This document shows, piece by piece, positions 1-13,019 of a stretch of 64,000 nucleotides of DNA. Below the pieces are notes generated by a model, which saw only the letters and a list, made by a program, of their open reading frames with translations, searched no databases and was not told where the DNA came from. The DNA lies in contig NZ_OZ026461.1 of assembly GCF_964019765.1 (NCBI RefSeq), positions 124,001 to 188,000 of the forward strand. The letters run 5' to 3'. Positions within the stretch are counted from its first letter, which is position 1. Each line of letters opens with the position of its first letter. The translations under genes were made by a program, and so were the position numbers. Source of the DNA: Spiroplasma endosymbiont of Panorpa germanica (GTDB lineage: Bacteria > Bacillota_I > Bacilli_A > Mycoplasmatales > Mycoplasmataceae).

Positions 1-348
1 GAAACCTTATCATTTGTACCACTTGTAGGATTATTTTTTACAACTATTTTTGCTTCCATTGGGGTAATATTTATCGTAGCTTTAATTCTTTCCCCAAATA
101 TGGTTATGGGAATCATTAGGAGATTTCCCATTCTTGGGGAAAGGTATCGACGCAGAAAAGAAGCCGAACGCAAAGAACGTCTTCAAAAAAATAATATTTC
201 TCTAACAGATTTAAACTCTAAAGGAAATATTATTGTGCAAGAATACATAAGTATCAATGAAGAAGAAATTTCTAAGACTCTTAGCGAGCAGGGTTCCCTA
301 GAACCAGAAATTCTTGAGTATAAAAAAGTTTATAAATTGAAAGGTTAG
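1..348 (+). CDS. C-terminal part of a membrane protein (5' end outside the window)
   Basis: The reading frame is open from base 1 and ends at a stop at 346-348, so the gene begins upstream. The visible 115 residues start with about 35 hydrophobic residues (one or two membrane segments). A strongly basic stretch (RRFPILGERYRRRKEAERK) follows, which by the positive-inside rule should be cytoplasmic. The tail is hydrophilic and Glu/Lys rich. The next gene starts 3 bases later, so the two are probably co-transcribed. I do not recognise the family from this fragment. Flippase-like or permease-like proteins with basic tails are possible, but nothing here decides it. Confidence 0.75.
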   Translation, partial: ETLSFVPLVGLFFTTIFASIGVIFIVALILSPNMVMGIIRRFPILGERYRRRKEAERKERLQKNNISLTDLNSKGNIIVQEYISINEEEISKTLSEQGSLEPEILEYKKVYKLKG

Positions 349-351
349 AAC

Positions 352-1626
352 ATGAAAAAACAAGAAGCAATCTCTGAAAATAAATTAAGCTTCGACACTG
401 AAAATTTTATTCAAAAAAATCAGCGTACGGTCTTTGTGGGGATTTTAGTCGGTCTTTGTAGCGCAGTGATTTATTCATTAATGCCGCTATTAAGTAACAT
501 TGAAACCGCTATTGAGAATCCAGTTTCAGGATTAGGTCGTTATGGGACCTATACAATATCAACCCTTTATGTAACATGACAGGAAATAGCTGCAGCTGTG
601 ACTATGATTTTCATTTTTGGTCCAATGCGAGCTTTTAGATCATTTAAATTATTAAAAAACCGTAAAGCTTGATCAATAGTATTGCTTGGTTTCCTTGGGG
701 GACCAATTGCAATGGTATTTATCACATTAGCAGCTCTATTTGTAATGACAGGGGCTGGTTTAAGTGATGGAACAATTGGGTCAATGCTTTTAAACCTGCA
801 GCCAGTATTTTGTGCTATTGCTGCAATGGTTTTCTTAAAACAGAAACAATCAAATTATACAATCGGAGCCTTAATGGTTACAGCCATTTTAATGGTCGGA
901 TTTGTAACAACTTTTAGTATTAAAGAAGAAATCCAAGTGCAATCAATTTTAGGAATTGTATTTGCGCTAATCGCTGCAGGGTTATATACTCTAGAAGCGA
1001 TTGGGATGGAAAAATTAATGAAATATTCAGAATTCAATTTCCCATTCCAAGAAACCACATTTATTAAAACAAGTTTTTCAGCGTTATTTATGATAATTTT
1101 AATGCCATTAGCAAGTTCAATCGATTTTTGAAGTTCTAGTGATATTACTTCTGAAAGCTATGGTCACGCCTTCTTGAATGGTTGAGCATCTTTTGAAATT
1201 ATGCAATCATGAGTTGTGGCTTTAAAATTTATTGGTTGTGGTATTTTATTAGCTTTTGGAAGAACTATGTATTATTATGCAATAAAAAATGCTAGTGGAA
1301 CTTATGCAGCTTCAACCCAACTTTTAATGTTGATTTGAACCCCAATTATTCAATACATTATGAATGGAATTGCTCGTGGAAGTAATTTAACAGCAATTCA
1401 AGACGGCTGGCTTGTTAGTGGTAATCCCAACTCAATCAATGATATTCGAATATTAACCTCAGAACCACAATCCTATTACTGATTCTTTGTGGTTCCCATA
1501 ATTCTTTGTCTATTTGTCATCACCTTTAATGAATTCTTTGTAGATTTACAAACTAAAGGTTGAAACGCTACTAAAGAAATTTGACTGGGTCGTAAAAATA
1601 AAGACGATGTAGTTGAAAAAAATTAA
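352..1626 (+). CDS. DMT/EamA-like permease, multi-spanning
   Basis: 424 residues when UGA is read as Trp; six in-frame UGA codons would break it otherwise. A hydrophilic N-terminus of about 25 residues is followed by around ten hydrophobic segments, with the family-like phrases GSMLLNLQPVFCAIAAMVFL and FALIAAGLYTLEAIG. That repeat of two five-helix halves is typical of the drug/metabolite transporter superfamily. The long loop near residues 260-285 and the loop near 350-375 (with the motif SGNPNSIND) are larger than usual. The substrate cannot be told from sequence. The start ATG lies 3 bases after the upstream stop, suggesting one operon. A weak A/T-only hairpin near 1651-1671 may end it. 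Confidence 0.7.
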
Positions 1627-1728
1627 GAAAATATTAAAACAAGTTCAAAAGAAAAAAAATAGCTTTTTTTCGTAATTACTCTTCTTTTTGTGTATAATTT
1701 AAAAGTAAAAAGGAAAGGTATTTATTTT

Positions 1729-2103
1729 ATGAAAAAAGCAAGTAAGATTGTAACACTTGTAGGTACAGGTATTACAGTTGGATTAACACTTTTATCAATG
1801 ATTTTATCAATAATTGCTGCATCAGTTGTTAGTGATGGAGTAGGAACTGCATCAGCTGTAATTGGTGTTGTTATCGTATTGGGAGTTATCGGAATGATAT
1901 TGCCATTATTAGCATTTATATTCGTTTTAATGAAAAATGAAAAATTAAACTTTGTTGGTTATATTTTAGCCATTATTGCAGGGGGATTCGCTGTATTTGC
2001 AATGTTATTCTCAGGTATTGGAGCTGTTTCATTATTAAACTCAGCTTCAGGTATAGCAACTCTTGTTGGGGGTATCTTAGGAGTAATTTCTGCTAAGAAA
2101 TAA
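1729..2103 (+). CDS. Small four-helix membrane protein, hypothetical
   Basis: 124 residues, nearly all hydrophobic. About four membrane helices are visible, with a short basic N-terminus (MKKASK) and basic C-terminus (SAKK). A start at GTG 1690 is possible in frame, but ATG 1729 has a good Shine-Dalgarno (AGGAAAGG at about 1711-1718), and a TATAAT-like -10 box lies at 1693-1698, inside the longer reading. No catalytic motif is visible. The layout resembles small DUF4064-like proteins of Firmicutes and the protein at 17473-17904, but this is only topology. It is followed by a strong hairpin terminator, so it is probably a single-gene transcript. Confidence 0.7.
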   Translation: MKKASKIVTLVGTGITVGLTLLSMILSIIAASVVSDGVGTASAVIGVVIVLGVIGMILPLLAFIFVLMKNEKLNFVGYILAIIAGGFAVFAMLFSGIGAVSLLNSASGIATLVGGILGVISAKK

Positions 2104-2110
2104 CAAATTT

Positions 2111-2166
2111 AAAAACTCAGTAATTTTTAGTTATCATAGTAGATAGCTATTAATTACTGAGTTTTT
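2111..2166. terminator. Bidirectional hairpin terminator
   Basis: Fourteen paired bases (2111-2124 with 2153-2166), with a second stem of eight pairs including one G-U (2128-2135 with 2142-2149) nested inside. The outer arms start with AAAAA and end with TTTTT, so it can act on both strands. It lies between convergent genes; the stop codon of the minus-strand gene overlaps the right arm. Confidence 0.85.
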
Positions 2167-2635
2167 ATTTTCTTAAATCTAAACGATCAGATTTTTTCTT
2201 GTAAACCATTACATCAAGATTATCATCTTCAAATTCTTGAAATTTAAAGATTCCTAGAAAATGGTATCCAATACCTTTCTCCTTTTCAAAGAATTTACCA
2301 AATACAATCAAGTCAAGGGGCTTTACTTTCTCGGCGGCCTTAATTTTACTCTCTCTGCTTTTGTGAACTTCAACCTTGTAGATAAATTCTTTATTCGGGC
2401 TTGGATAAATGGCATAACCCTCACTAATCTGTGCTGATTTTTTCGCATCTGTTACAAAGTTAGGAAATCAGACCTGCTCGTTATCACTAATTTTATTGAT
2501 TCCTGTAAGATAAGACACTTTGTTTTCATCTGAAAATATTGCTGATACAACGTCTTGAATTGTTCTAAAAACAATTTCATCTTTAGTTGTAATGTATTTT
2601 CTTTCTCTGATATTGTGAATTAATTCATTATTCAT
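2165..2635 (-). CDS. Hypothetical protein, 156 residues
   Basis: Found by reading the minus strand with UGA as Trp: one in-frame UGA (QV-W-FPNF) interrupts the conventional reading. The start ATG at 2635-2633 has an AAAGGGG Shine-Dalgarno just upstream. The protein is soluble and charged, with no signal peptide or membrane segment. The C-terminal half (KPLDLIVFGKFFEKEKGIGY, then HFLGIFKFQEFE) reads like a beta-rich module, loosely reminiscent of domains attached to restriction-like or DNA-modification-recognition proteins, but I cannot assign a family. The gene is divergent from the large membrane protein at 2758. The nearest terminator is shared with the convergent gene at 1729-2103. Confidence 0.75.
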
Positions 2636-2757
2636 AGGGCACCCCTTTTATTAACACTTATAGTATACCTTTTAAAATTACTATTTCATTACTTAAATCA
2701 AAAAATAGAAAATTGTCGCAAAAACTCTATGATATAATAAAAAAAAGGAGTATTGTC

Positions 2758-4383
2758 ATGCAGTTATCTTTATATGCTCTTGGTTTTGCAACTTTTATAC
2801 TTTTTATTAGTTATACATCAGGATCAATAATATCAGAAATAATGAAAATAAGAACTAAAAATTCATTTGCCAATATCGCTTTGGGTTTTTTTGCTTATTT
2901 CGCCACATTAACTATATTAACTTTTCCACTGCAAATGTTTAATAGTCTACCTTACATTTTTTTTATTTATTACACCATCGTTTTATCCCAGCTTTATTTA
3001 ATAGTTTGTATCTTGCTATTTAGATACTGAATTACCTCAGCATTTTTATCAATTTCATCATTAATATTTGTTATTATAGTTGTTATCGTTATGTCCGTAA
3101 ACTTTTTTAGCGGAAAAATATTTGGGGCAGGGGATTTTTCTGATAACCGCAATACATTACTAATTTTGGACACCTTTAAAAATAAACCGATCTCGTTTTT
3201 TAATGGTAAGAATCCAGTTAATAATCTAGGATATAAAGTTCTACAATCATGGTATGCGCTGCAAATGTCAATGATTGTTATAACTAAGGCCAGTCCGGAA
3301 AACTACTGACAATTAATCAGCGTTAGTGGCTTTATTATTGATGCTTTTATCGTGGCTTCTATTACAATGACTATCATAACCCGATTTAATGATGTTGAAC
3401 ATCGAGGTTATCGCCAGTTTGGAATTGTTTTGACAATCATTTATATTATTGGATTAAAGTTTTTCATTAGCTTTTTGGGTCTGAAAATTTTTAATGAAAT
3501 GTCTTATTTTGTTTATCTAATTTTTTACACCTTAACATTAATTATCAGTTACTCAAATCATAAATTCCGCGAACACAATCTCCCATTAGTGATTGGATTT
3601 ATTTTAGGAAGTTATATTGCGTTTTCTTGAGAGAACTCTTATCCCATAATCTTTTTATTGTATGCCATTGTCTTTACTTTGCAAAGAACTTTGTTAAGCA
3701 ATTACACAAAGGACATAATAAAAATTTCGTTGTTCCCATTAATTAATCTTGTGTTCTTTAACTTTTTTGAAAAACTTTATTTTCAGTCAGCATTTTTCGC
3801 CGCGATAGTTTTATTATTTTTTATCGTAATTTATTTTATGGCTAATAAATATTCAAGAATTGTTAAGTTTGAAACTGCATTTGATAAAAATAATAACTTC
3901 TTTGTTCTATTTTTACCACTTGTATTTGCTGGTTTATCCATAATATTTATTTTAGCAGCTCACGAAGACTTGTTGTTAATGTTTTTAAACTACTTAAGTT
4001 TCATTTATAATTGAACAATCTTTATTGAAATCCCAAAAGCTAGACAATGAATCGCCTTGGCATTGACTATCATTTTATTGGCTGGTTCTTTAGCTTGGGT
4101 GTTTGTTCGTCAAAATATGTTAGGAACAAAATTGTCGACCATTTTAGATTTAACTGCAATTAGTTTTATAACTTTCTACAACCCACTGGTAATAAAATTT
4201 GTTTCAATTATTTATAAAGACTTTGTTAAGTTGAACGGAACTATCATGGCAATTTTGTTTATCCACTTAGTATGTGTAGGAATTTATACCATGACAAATA
4301 TTTTTGGTAACTACATTGAAAAGAAAACTATTAATGAGAAACCAAAACCAAGATATAAAAGAGATATTTATGAAATTAATTAA
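2758..4383 (+). CDS. Large polytopic membrane protein, unknown function
   Basis: 541 residues with roughly 14 hydrophobic segments spread over the whole length, short loops and a basic C-terminal tail (EKPKPRYKRDIYEIN). Four in-frame UGA codons are read as Trp. ATG 2758 is preferred because AAGGAG lies at 2743-2748. An in-frame TTG at 2713 instead falls in promoter sequence (TATAAT at 2733-2738). There is no ATP-binding or recognised transporter motif. The stop is 8 bases before ligA, so it probably leads the ligA-gatCAB transcript. No function can be assigned. Confidence 0.75.
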
Positions 4384-4391
4384 GGAGTTCT

Positions 4392-6397
<2,006 letters not shown>

Positions 6398-6398
<1 letters not shown>

Positions 6399-6697
6399 TG
6401 AATAAGAAAAAAATCTCACCTGAATTAATTCAGGAATTAGGTCGAGACATCATGATCGAGGTCAGCGAAAAAGAAGCGCAAGAAATTTTTGAAACAGAGC
6501 AAATTTTAAGAAAAAAATTTGAAAAGGTAACGAGAATAAATACTGATAATATCGAACCAATGTATTATCCATTTGAAGTAAACGAAATCGGAATGCGCAG
6601 TGATGAATTTGTTGAAATAAATGATCAAACTCAAGTTTTAAATAATGCTCCTTCAACTGATGGGGACTTTATTACTATTGCTAAGGTGGTGAAATAA
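6398..6697 (+). CDS. gatC: Asp/Glu-tRNA amidotransferase subunit C
   Basis: 99 residues, the usual size of GatC, a small subunit that wraps around GatA and GatB and stabilises the complex. Recognition rests on size, position directly before gatA, and the C-terminal pattern TDNIEPMYYPFE, which corresponds to the usual Thr-x-x-x-Pro-x-x-(His/Tyr) region. The start overlaps the ligA stop by one base and its stop shares a base with the gatA start, so translation is coupled. Mollicutes normally lack glutaminyl-tRNA synthetase and make Gln-tRNA through this complex. Confidence 0.88.
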
Positions 6698-8166
6698 TGA
6701 AATACGAAAATTTGTCAATCGTTGAACTAAATCAACTAATCACAAGTAAAAAAATTACTATAACTGAATTAACCAAAGCAGTATTAAAAAATATTGATGT
6801 TAATTTAAAAGAAAATTTTATGGCAACAACTTGTGCCAAGGAAGCTTTGCAACAAGCACAACTACTAGATAAGAATTTAGTAAAAGACAACTTGCTTTAT
6901 GGAATACCATATGTTATGAAAGATAACTTTGCTACCAAAGGAATTAAAACAACTTCGTCTTCAAAAATTCTAAGCGAATTTGTCCCAACATATAATTCTA
7001 GTCTATATCAAAACTTATTAGACTCTCAAACATTGCTTATTGGAAAATCAGCTTTAGATGAATTGGGAATGGGTGGTACTGGTCTTTATGCTTGCACTGG
7101 AGCGATCACAAATCCCAGAAATTCAAAACATCAAGTTGGTGGAAGTTCTAGTGGAAGTGCTTGAGCTGTGGCAAAAGGGGTGGTTCCATTTGCAACAGGA
7201 ACAGATACAGGAGATTCGATTAGAAAACCTGCTAGTTATAATGGGATTGTTGGATACAAACCTACATACGGAGCAGTTTCTCGATTTGGTCTGTTCCCTT
7301 ATGCTCCAAGTTTAGATCACGCAGGTTTTTTTACCCGTAACGTAAAAGATTTAGCAATATTAGCCGATGCTTCATTTAAAAAAGATAGCAAAGATTTGAC
7401 TTCGATTGAAATAATTGAGAAAAACTTTTTTAAAAATATTGATAAGTTTGATAAAAAATTGAAGTTTGGTTATTTAAAAGAAGTTCATGACTTCCTACCA
7501 GCTGAATTAAAAAAAGAATATGAAATTTTTTATGATAAACTTAAAAAACAAAATATTCAAGTCAAAGAGATCTCTTTTAATAAAGAACTTTTAGAAGCAA
7601 TCCCTCCAGTTTATATGATGATTTCTTTTTCTGAGGCTGTTAGTCAAAATTCAAATTTAAATGGAATTAACTTTACTAATCGAATTCCGGGTTCTGATTT
7701 TCTAGAAATTATGACCAACACCCGTACACAACTTTTTGGAAAAATTGTTAAACGAAGATTTATTATCGGAAGCTATCAATTAAAAAGGGAAAATCAAGAA
7801 ATCCTTTTAGAAAAAGCCAAAAAAGTTCGACGTCTAATAGCAAACCGTCTGACAGAAATTTACAATGATATTGATATTCTAGTCCTACCTCCAGCTATAG
7901 AACCAGCGCCATTAATTAATACAAAAAAAATTGTCGACCTGGAAGAAAACGAAGAGCAACTTGAGTTCATTAATGATATATTGATTATGGCCAATTTCAA
8001 TGGAATGCCTTCCGTTACTTTGCCATTTACAAATAAAAATAAAATGCCCATTGGTATTAATTTAAACGCAGCTCCCAAAAAAGATTTACAATTGTTGCAA
8101 ACTGCACAATTTGTTGAAGATATTATTGGAATAAAAAATCGAATTGCAGGTGATAGAGATGAATAA
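6697..8166 (+). CDS. gatA: Asp/Glu-tRNA amidotransferase subunit A (glutaminase)
   Basis: 489 residues; amidase-signature enzyme that releases ammonia from glutamine for GatB. The Lys-Ser-Ser machinery is visible: the lysine in VMKDNFATKG (about residue 75), the glycine/serine loop GGSSSGSA (about 148-155) and the nucleophile serine in TGDSIRKPAS (about 174). Two positions differ from the textbook form: TGDS instead of TGGS, and SLDH instead of SLDQ. One UGA (residue 156) is Trp. The start shares a base with the gatC stop, and the end overlaps the gatB start by 8 bases, as expected for a stoichiometric complex. Confidence 0.96.
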
Positions 8167-9601
8167 TTTTGAAGTAATAATTGGAATTGAAAATCACGTT
8201 GAGCTAAAAACTAAATCAAAAATGTTTTGTGCTGGACCTGTTGAGTATGGAGCAACACCTAATACAAAAGTAAGTGAAACAGACTTAGGATACCCAGGAG
8301 CTTTACCAACTGTTAATAAAAAAGGGGTTGAGTTAGCAATCCTAGCCGTGAAAGCTTTGGGTATGGAGTTAGATTCGAATCTGAGGTTTGATCGTAAAAG
8401 TTATTTCTATCCAGATTTAGCTAAAGGATTTCAAATCACTCAACAATTTTTCCCAATTGGTAAAAATGGTAAAGTTACAATTGATTTACCAGACAAAGGT
8501 AAAAAAGATATTTCGATTGAAAGAATTCACATTGAAGAAGATACTGCCAAACAAACTCATAAGGGAGAGCTGACATATTTAGATTACAACCGAAGCGGAG
8601 TTGGATTAATCGAGATAGTAAGTGATCCGGTTATTAGAAGTGCAGATGAGGCAGTTGGCTACGTTGAAAAACTTAGAGAAATTTTACTGTTTTCCGATAT
8701 TAGTGATGTAAAAATGAACGAGGGTTCATTGAGATGTGATATTAACATTTCTCTTCGCCCGTATGGTTACAAAGGATTTGGAACCAAAGTAGAAATAAAA
8801 AACTTAAACTCACTCAATAACATTAGAAAAGCTGTTGAATTTGAAATCAAACGTCAATCAGAAATGTTATTAAAAAATCAACCAATTTTAATGGAAACAA
8901 GAAGGTTTGATGAATCAAAACAAGAAACAGTTTTAATGAGAACGAAAACTGACGCAGTTGACTATCGCTACTTTAGAGAACCAAACATCCCCCCAATCAA
9001 TTTGGATCCAGATTGAGTAAAAGAAATTTTTAAAAACGCTCCTGAGCTAGCTGAATCAAAAAGGTTGAGATATACCAAAGATTATAATTTAAAAATTGAA
9101 GAGGTAAACCAAATTTTAAGTTCTCTAGAACTAAATCGTTTTTTTGAAGCTACTTTAAATTACACAAAAAATTATTCAAAAGTTGCCAACTTATTATTGG
9201 GAGACATTCAGTCGCTTTTAAATAAAGATGAAATTGAAATTCAAAGTACAAAAATAACTCCAAAACATATTGGGGAAATAATTTCAATGATTGATGGAGG
9301 AATTATTTCTTCAAAACATGTTAAAACAATTTTGCCGATTTTAATTCAAACTGGACAAGATGTTAATAAAATTATTGAAGAGAATAATTTGAAACAAATA
9401 TCAGATTCAAAAACAATTCAAGAATTTTTAAAACCTATTTTTGATGACAATCAAGAAGTGTTATCCCAATACGAACAAAGACCTGAAAGAGTTACCAAAA
9501 CTATCATGGGTCAACTTATGAAGGTTACTGGAGGAAATGTTAACCCCGATGTAGCACAAGAAATAATACTAAAAAATATTAACGAATATCTAAAAAATTA
9601 A
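8159..9601 (+). CDS. gatB: Asp/Glu-tRNA amidotransferase subunit B
   Basis: 480 residues. GatB binds misacylated Glu-tRNA(Gln), activates the glutamyl carboxylate with ATP and accepts ammonia from GatA. Family landmarks are IGIENHVELKTKSKMFC near the N-terminus, GALPTVNK, IERIHIEEDTAK, NRSGVGLIEIVSDP and MNEGSLRCDINIS. The C-terminal YqeY-like tail ends near GGNVNPDVAQE. The start ATG 8159 lies within gatA and has GGTGATAGAG ahead of it; an in-frame upstream TTG at 8144 gives six extra residues without a better ribosome site. The gene is followed by a short terminator. Confidence 0.96.
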
Positions 9602-9623
9602 AAATATAATTTTAATAAAAAGT

Positions 9624-9646
9624 AAATCCTTGATGGATTTTTTTTA
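9624..9646 (+). terminator. Short rho-independent terminator after gatB
   Basis: Stem AAATCC (9624-9629) / GGATTT (9635-9640), loop TTGAT, then a run of T. A TATAAT box for the next gene follows at 9650-9655. Confidence 0.65.
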
Positions 9647-9705
9647 TTGTATAATAATATAAAATAGATATTACATATAATTTTTTTCGAGAAGGGTTTA
9701 GAAAC

Positions 9706-11391
9706 ATGAAAATAACTAACTGATTTGATCAAAAATTACCAATTTTTAGAAATACTTTTTTGAAAACAGTTTTTTCACCAACGTTTATAGTAGTATCAAT
9801 AATTTACATTTCAACAATAGTTACAACGCAACTAGCTATACTAAGCCTCAAGTCAGAGGTTTCCAACTATTCGGCTTCATTAAGTGTTTGATTAACAGTA
9901 TCTTTTGCATCGCTATATTTTTTAATAATAACAATTGTATTCGCAACAAGGTTATATTCAGATCAAATTAAAAACGGAATAGTAAAAATGGAACTGCGAG
10001 CTGGCAAAAAAATTTCACAAATATTTTTCGAAAGATTTGCAGCTCTATACATAATTTTGTTTACAATTTTAATTTTAAGTCTTATTATCGAAATCATAAC
10101 TTTTCAGATCTCAAGATTCTCATTTACTACTTGATTTTATCAAGTTTATCTTTTTAAGTACTTGTATCTGACAATATATATTTTTATGCTTTTAAGTTTT
10201 ATGATATTATGGCTATCTTTTGCTAACCAAATTGTTCCGATTTTGCTTTCTACTTTTATCTTAATGATTATTATTTTAAATCCTTTTATCGGAACTCTTC
10301 TTCAAGGAGAAAATAAAATTGAGGGAAGAACTGAAAAAACGCAAGAAATCAATATGACAACAAATAAAGCTTATTTCTACCAAAAGTATGACAAACTTGT
10401 CAAAGATGGTAATAAGTATGCAAAAGATATTTCCGAAACTTTTTGAGAACTTGAAAATTCATTAGTCCTTGCACACAATGGAGAAGGTTTTTATAATGTC
10501 GGATTTGACAATCTAATTCTAGACGGATTTTTACTTGAGAGTGAAACCTTAATTGAAGACACTCTTAATAATACAAAATATCAATACTTCAAATTTTCTG
10601 AAGATTTTGACAAAAAAAATAATGGTCTTTATTGTTTCTTGGAAAAAATAAGCGAAATTTCAAAAAGTGATAGTTTTGATTCTCAAAATTTAAAAAATTG
10701 AGAAAACAGCCGATTTAATTTGTGATTTTCACGAAAAAGCGAAAAACACGATTACAAATCTCTGAGTCAGAAAATAAAAAAACAAAAATCAGATAAAGAC
10801 CTTTTGGCAATTAATGAGCTTATTTTTGAATTCATTGAGACTAATATGTATTTTTACTCAACAAGCTCGCTTTCGGATTTTTATTCAAAGCTTTACCCTG
10901 AAATAATTACAACAACTACAAACAGTGATTTTTTTACTAAAAGCAACAAAACTCCAGGTTACTTTGACTATTCAAAAGCAATAAGTGTTTTGACTTACAA
11001 CTACTTAGTGTACGAACAAGAACCTTTGGAAAAAAGTGATTTTGAAATTTATAAAAGTGGAATGGTAAAAAATATTTCATTTAGTCCCGGTGGTCAAGCT
11101 CACTATTTATTTGGTACCCCGCCAAATAAATATGGATACTTTTCACAAGCCATAAATGCTGACTTCTTTGAGGAAGGATTAAGTCGAATACTAGTGCCAA
11201 CAAAAAAACCGGGTGTTTTATTAGAACAAGAGGAAGTTATTTTTCCCAAAAAAAGTCAATGAGAAAATTATGAAATAAAAGAGATAGAAATAGTAAATTA
11301 CTGGGGATTATTAATTTGATGAATAACATTACCATCAATAATGTTAGTTTTGGGTTACTATATTTTTAAAAATAGAAATTGAATCAATTAG
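9706..11391 (+). CDS. ABC transporter permease subunit (ABC-2-like) with a large soluble domain
   Basis: 561 residues with many in-frame UGA codons. The N-terminal ~215 residues hold about five membrane segments. A long hydrophilic region (roughly 220-520) follows, then one last membrane helix (residues ~532-552) before a short basic end. The gene sits 16 bases before an ABC ATPase, the usual arrangement for a two-gene exporter. TATAAT at 9650-9655 and GAAGGG before ATG 9706 give it its own promoter and ribosome site. The big internal soluble domain shows no catalytic motif I recognise. The substrate is unknown; lipid, bacteriocin or antibiotic efflux are common roles of such pairs. Confidence 0.7.
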
Positions 11392-11407
11392 AAGGGTTGG
11401 GTTTAAA

Positions 11408-12157
11408 ATGTCAAATGATAATATAGCTTTTGAAATTAAAAATTTTGAAAAAATTTTCAAAAATAATAAAGGTATAAAAGATATTAGCTTAAAAATCCAT
11501 AAAGGTAAAATTACCTCGATTCTGGGCCATAATGGTGCAGGTAAAACTACCTTGATTAAATTGATCACCCAAGAACTTAAGCCTGATAAAGGAGAGGTTC
11601 TTGTTCAAGGTCAAAAACCTGACAAAGATTTTTATCAAAAAATTGGTTTTTTACCAGATCAAAACTCATTTCCGATGGATTACAAGTTAAAAGAATTTTT
11701 GGTTTATAATGCTATTTTAAGAGGAGTTCAAAGAGATGAAGCCAATATTAAAGCAGATGATTTCTTAATGAAACTTGGCTTGGAAAAATATCAAAATAAA
11801 ACATTTCGTCAACTTTCTGCGGGAATGAAAAAAGTTGCATTACTTGCCGCAACCATGATAAATGATCCAGAAATAATTATCATGGATGAACCTACAGCTA
11901 ATTTAGACATTGAAAATCGTTCAGATTTACTTGGTCTAATTGACGAGCTAGCTAAAGCGGGGAAAACAATAGTGATAACATCACATATTCTCGAGGAACT
12001 TGAAGGTGTTACGCAAAATCTGATAGTAATAAAAGATGGTGTTAAAGAATATGATAAACCTTTTGACAAAGGTAAAGAAAAATTGACAGAAATCTACAAT
12101 CAAATTAATAATCCAGACTCTAAAAGAGAAAATAAGTTTAAGAATGTTTTTAATTAA
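11408..12157 (+). CDS. ABC transporter ATP-binding protein
   Basis: 249 residues, a complete nucleotide-binding domain. Walker A GHNGAGKTT lies near residue 40, the signature LSAGMKK, Walker B IIIMDEPTANLD and the switch histidine in VITSHILEE. The C-terminal 30 residues are basic and poorly conserved. Subfamily features (short, no fused membrane part, signature LSAG) fit ABC-2 exporters, and the partner permease is immediately upstream. A bidirectional terminator follows before the convergent ktrA. Confidence 0.93.
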   Translation: MSNDNIAFEIKNFEKIFKNNKGIKDISLKIHKGKITSILGHNGAGKTTLIKLITQELKPDKGEVLVQGQKPDKDFYQKIGFLPDQNSFPMDYKLKEFLVYNAILRGVQRDEANIKADDFLMKLGLEKYQNKTFRQLSAGMKKVALLAATMINDPEIIIMDEPTANLDIENRSDLLGLIDELAKAGKTIVITSHILEELEGVTQNLIVIKDGVKEYDKPFDKGKEKLTEIYNQINNPDSKRENKFKNVFN

Positions 12158-12190
12158 CTTATTTTAATATTAAATTACGCAAATTAAATA

Positions 12191-12224
12191 AAAAAACACG
12201 TTAAAAAAAATAACGTGGTTTTTT
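12191..12224. terminator. Bidirectional terminator between ABC ATPase and ktrA
   Basis: Stem CACGTTA (12197-12203) / TAACGTG (12211-12217), flanked by A and T runs that also pair. It serves the plus-strand ABC unit and the minus-strand ktrA. Confidence 0.8.
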
Positions 12225-12234
12225 ATATTTTTAA

Positions 12235-12933
12235 CTAACCCTCTGATAAAAATTCATCGCCTTGAATTTTTAATATTAAGTCATTAATTGCGGTAATTTT
12301 TGCAAATAATACTATTTGATCATCTTTTTTCAAAATAGTTTTTTCATCGGGTAGAATCACTTTACCATTTCGCTTAATTTGAATAATATTTCAATCCTTA
12401 TTGGCTGTTAAGTGTGATTCTTGAATACTTTTATCAACAACTCCTGGATCACTTACTATCATAGTAGTTGAAATAAAATCATCATCGATTGATTGTACGT
12501 CAATATCAATATCAAACATACTTCTAGTGGCAACCATTTTACCTGAGATAATATCAGGAATAATTACCTGATTTTCATCCAATCCTAATGCTAAGAGAAT
12601 TCGTTTGTGACGTAAATCCTTGGCTTTAGCCATAATGTTTTCGATTCCTAAATCCAGTAAATTTAAGACAGTAATGATGGAAACCTCCATATTTGACCCA
12701 AAAGCCACTATTATCCCATCAAATTGCTTAATTCCGGCTTTTTCCATCGAAGTTTTGTTGGTAGCATCTAAAACAATCCCAACAACTCCGGGCATCGCTG
12801 CTAAACTACTATTTAAACGATGTTCATCAAAGTCAAAAACCACCACAGACTGTTTTTTGTCCTCTAATGTTTTGGCCACTGCAATTCCGAAGTTATTTGA
12901 TCCAATTACTGCAAAACTTTTTTTTCTTGCCAT
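12235..12933 (-). CDS. ktrA: Ktr-type potassium uptake regulator (RCK protein)
   Basis: 232 residues, the standard size for KtrA. The N-terminal Rossmann fold starts with FAVIGSNNFGIAVAKTL (a variant of GxGxxG), has the acidic strand end VVFDFDE, and is followed by an RCK-C domain (DDFISTTMIV onward). It binds ATP/ADP and gates the KtrB pore at the inner face of the membrane. One UGA near the C-terminus (NKD-W-NIIQI) is Trp and the true stop is TAG at 12237-12235. A Shine-Dalgarno AGGCGG lies before the start. The partner ktrB is divergent, 86 bases away. Confidence 0.92.
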
Positions 12934-12983
12934 AATATACCGCCTTTCGCTATAAGTTATTATACAACTAATCCATAATATTG

Positions 12984-12989
12984 TATAAT
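12984..12989 (+). promoter_or_regulatory. -10 box in the ktrA/ktrB divergent region
   Basis: TATAAT inside TTGTATAATAATAG, 31 bases before the ktrB GTG start. The -35 is not clear. The region between the two starts is only 86 bases, so the minus-strand ktrA promoter must be close by. Confidence 0.6.
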
Positions 12990-13019
12990 AATAGTTGACT
13001 TAATTAAAGAGGTGATTTT

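Noticed and set aside
2713-2757. TTG 2713 as start of the large membrane protein
   Set aside because: A TATAAT box lies between it and ATG 2758, and the ribosome site fits only ATG 2758.
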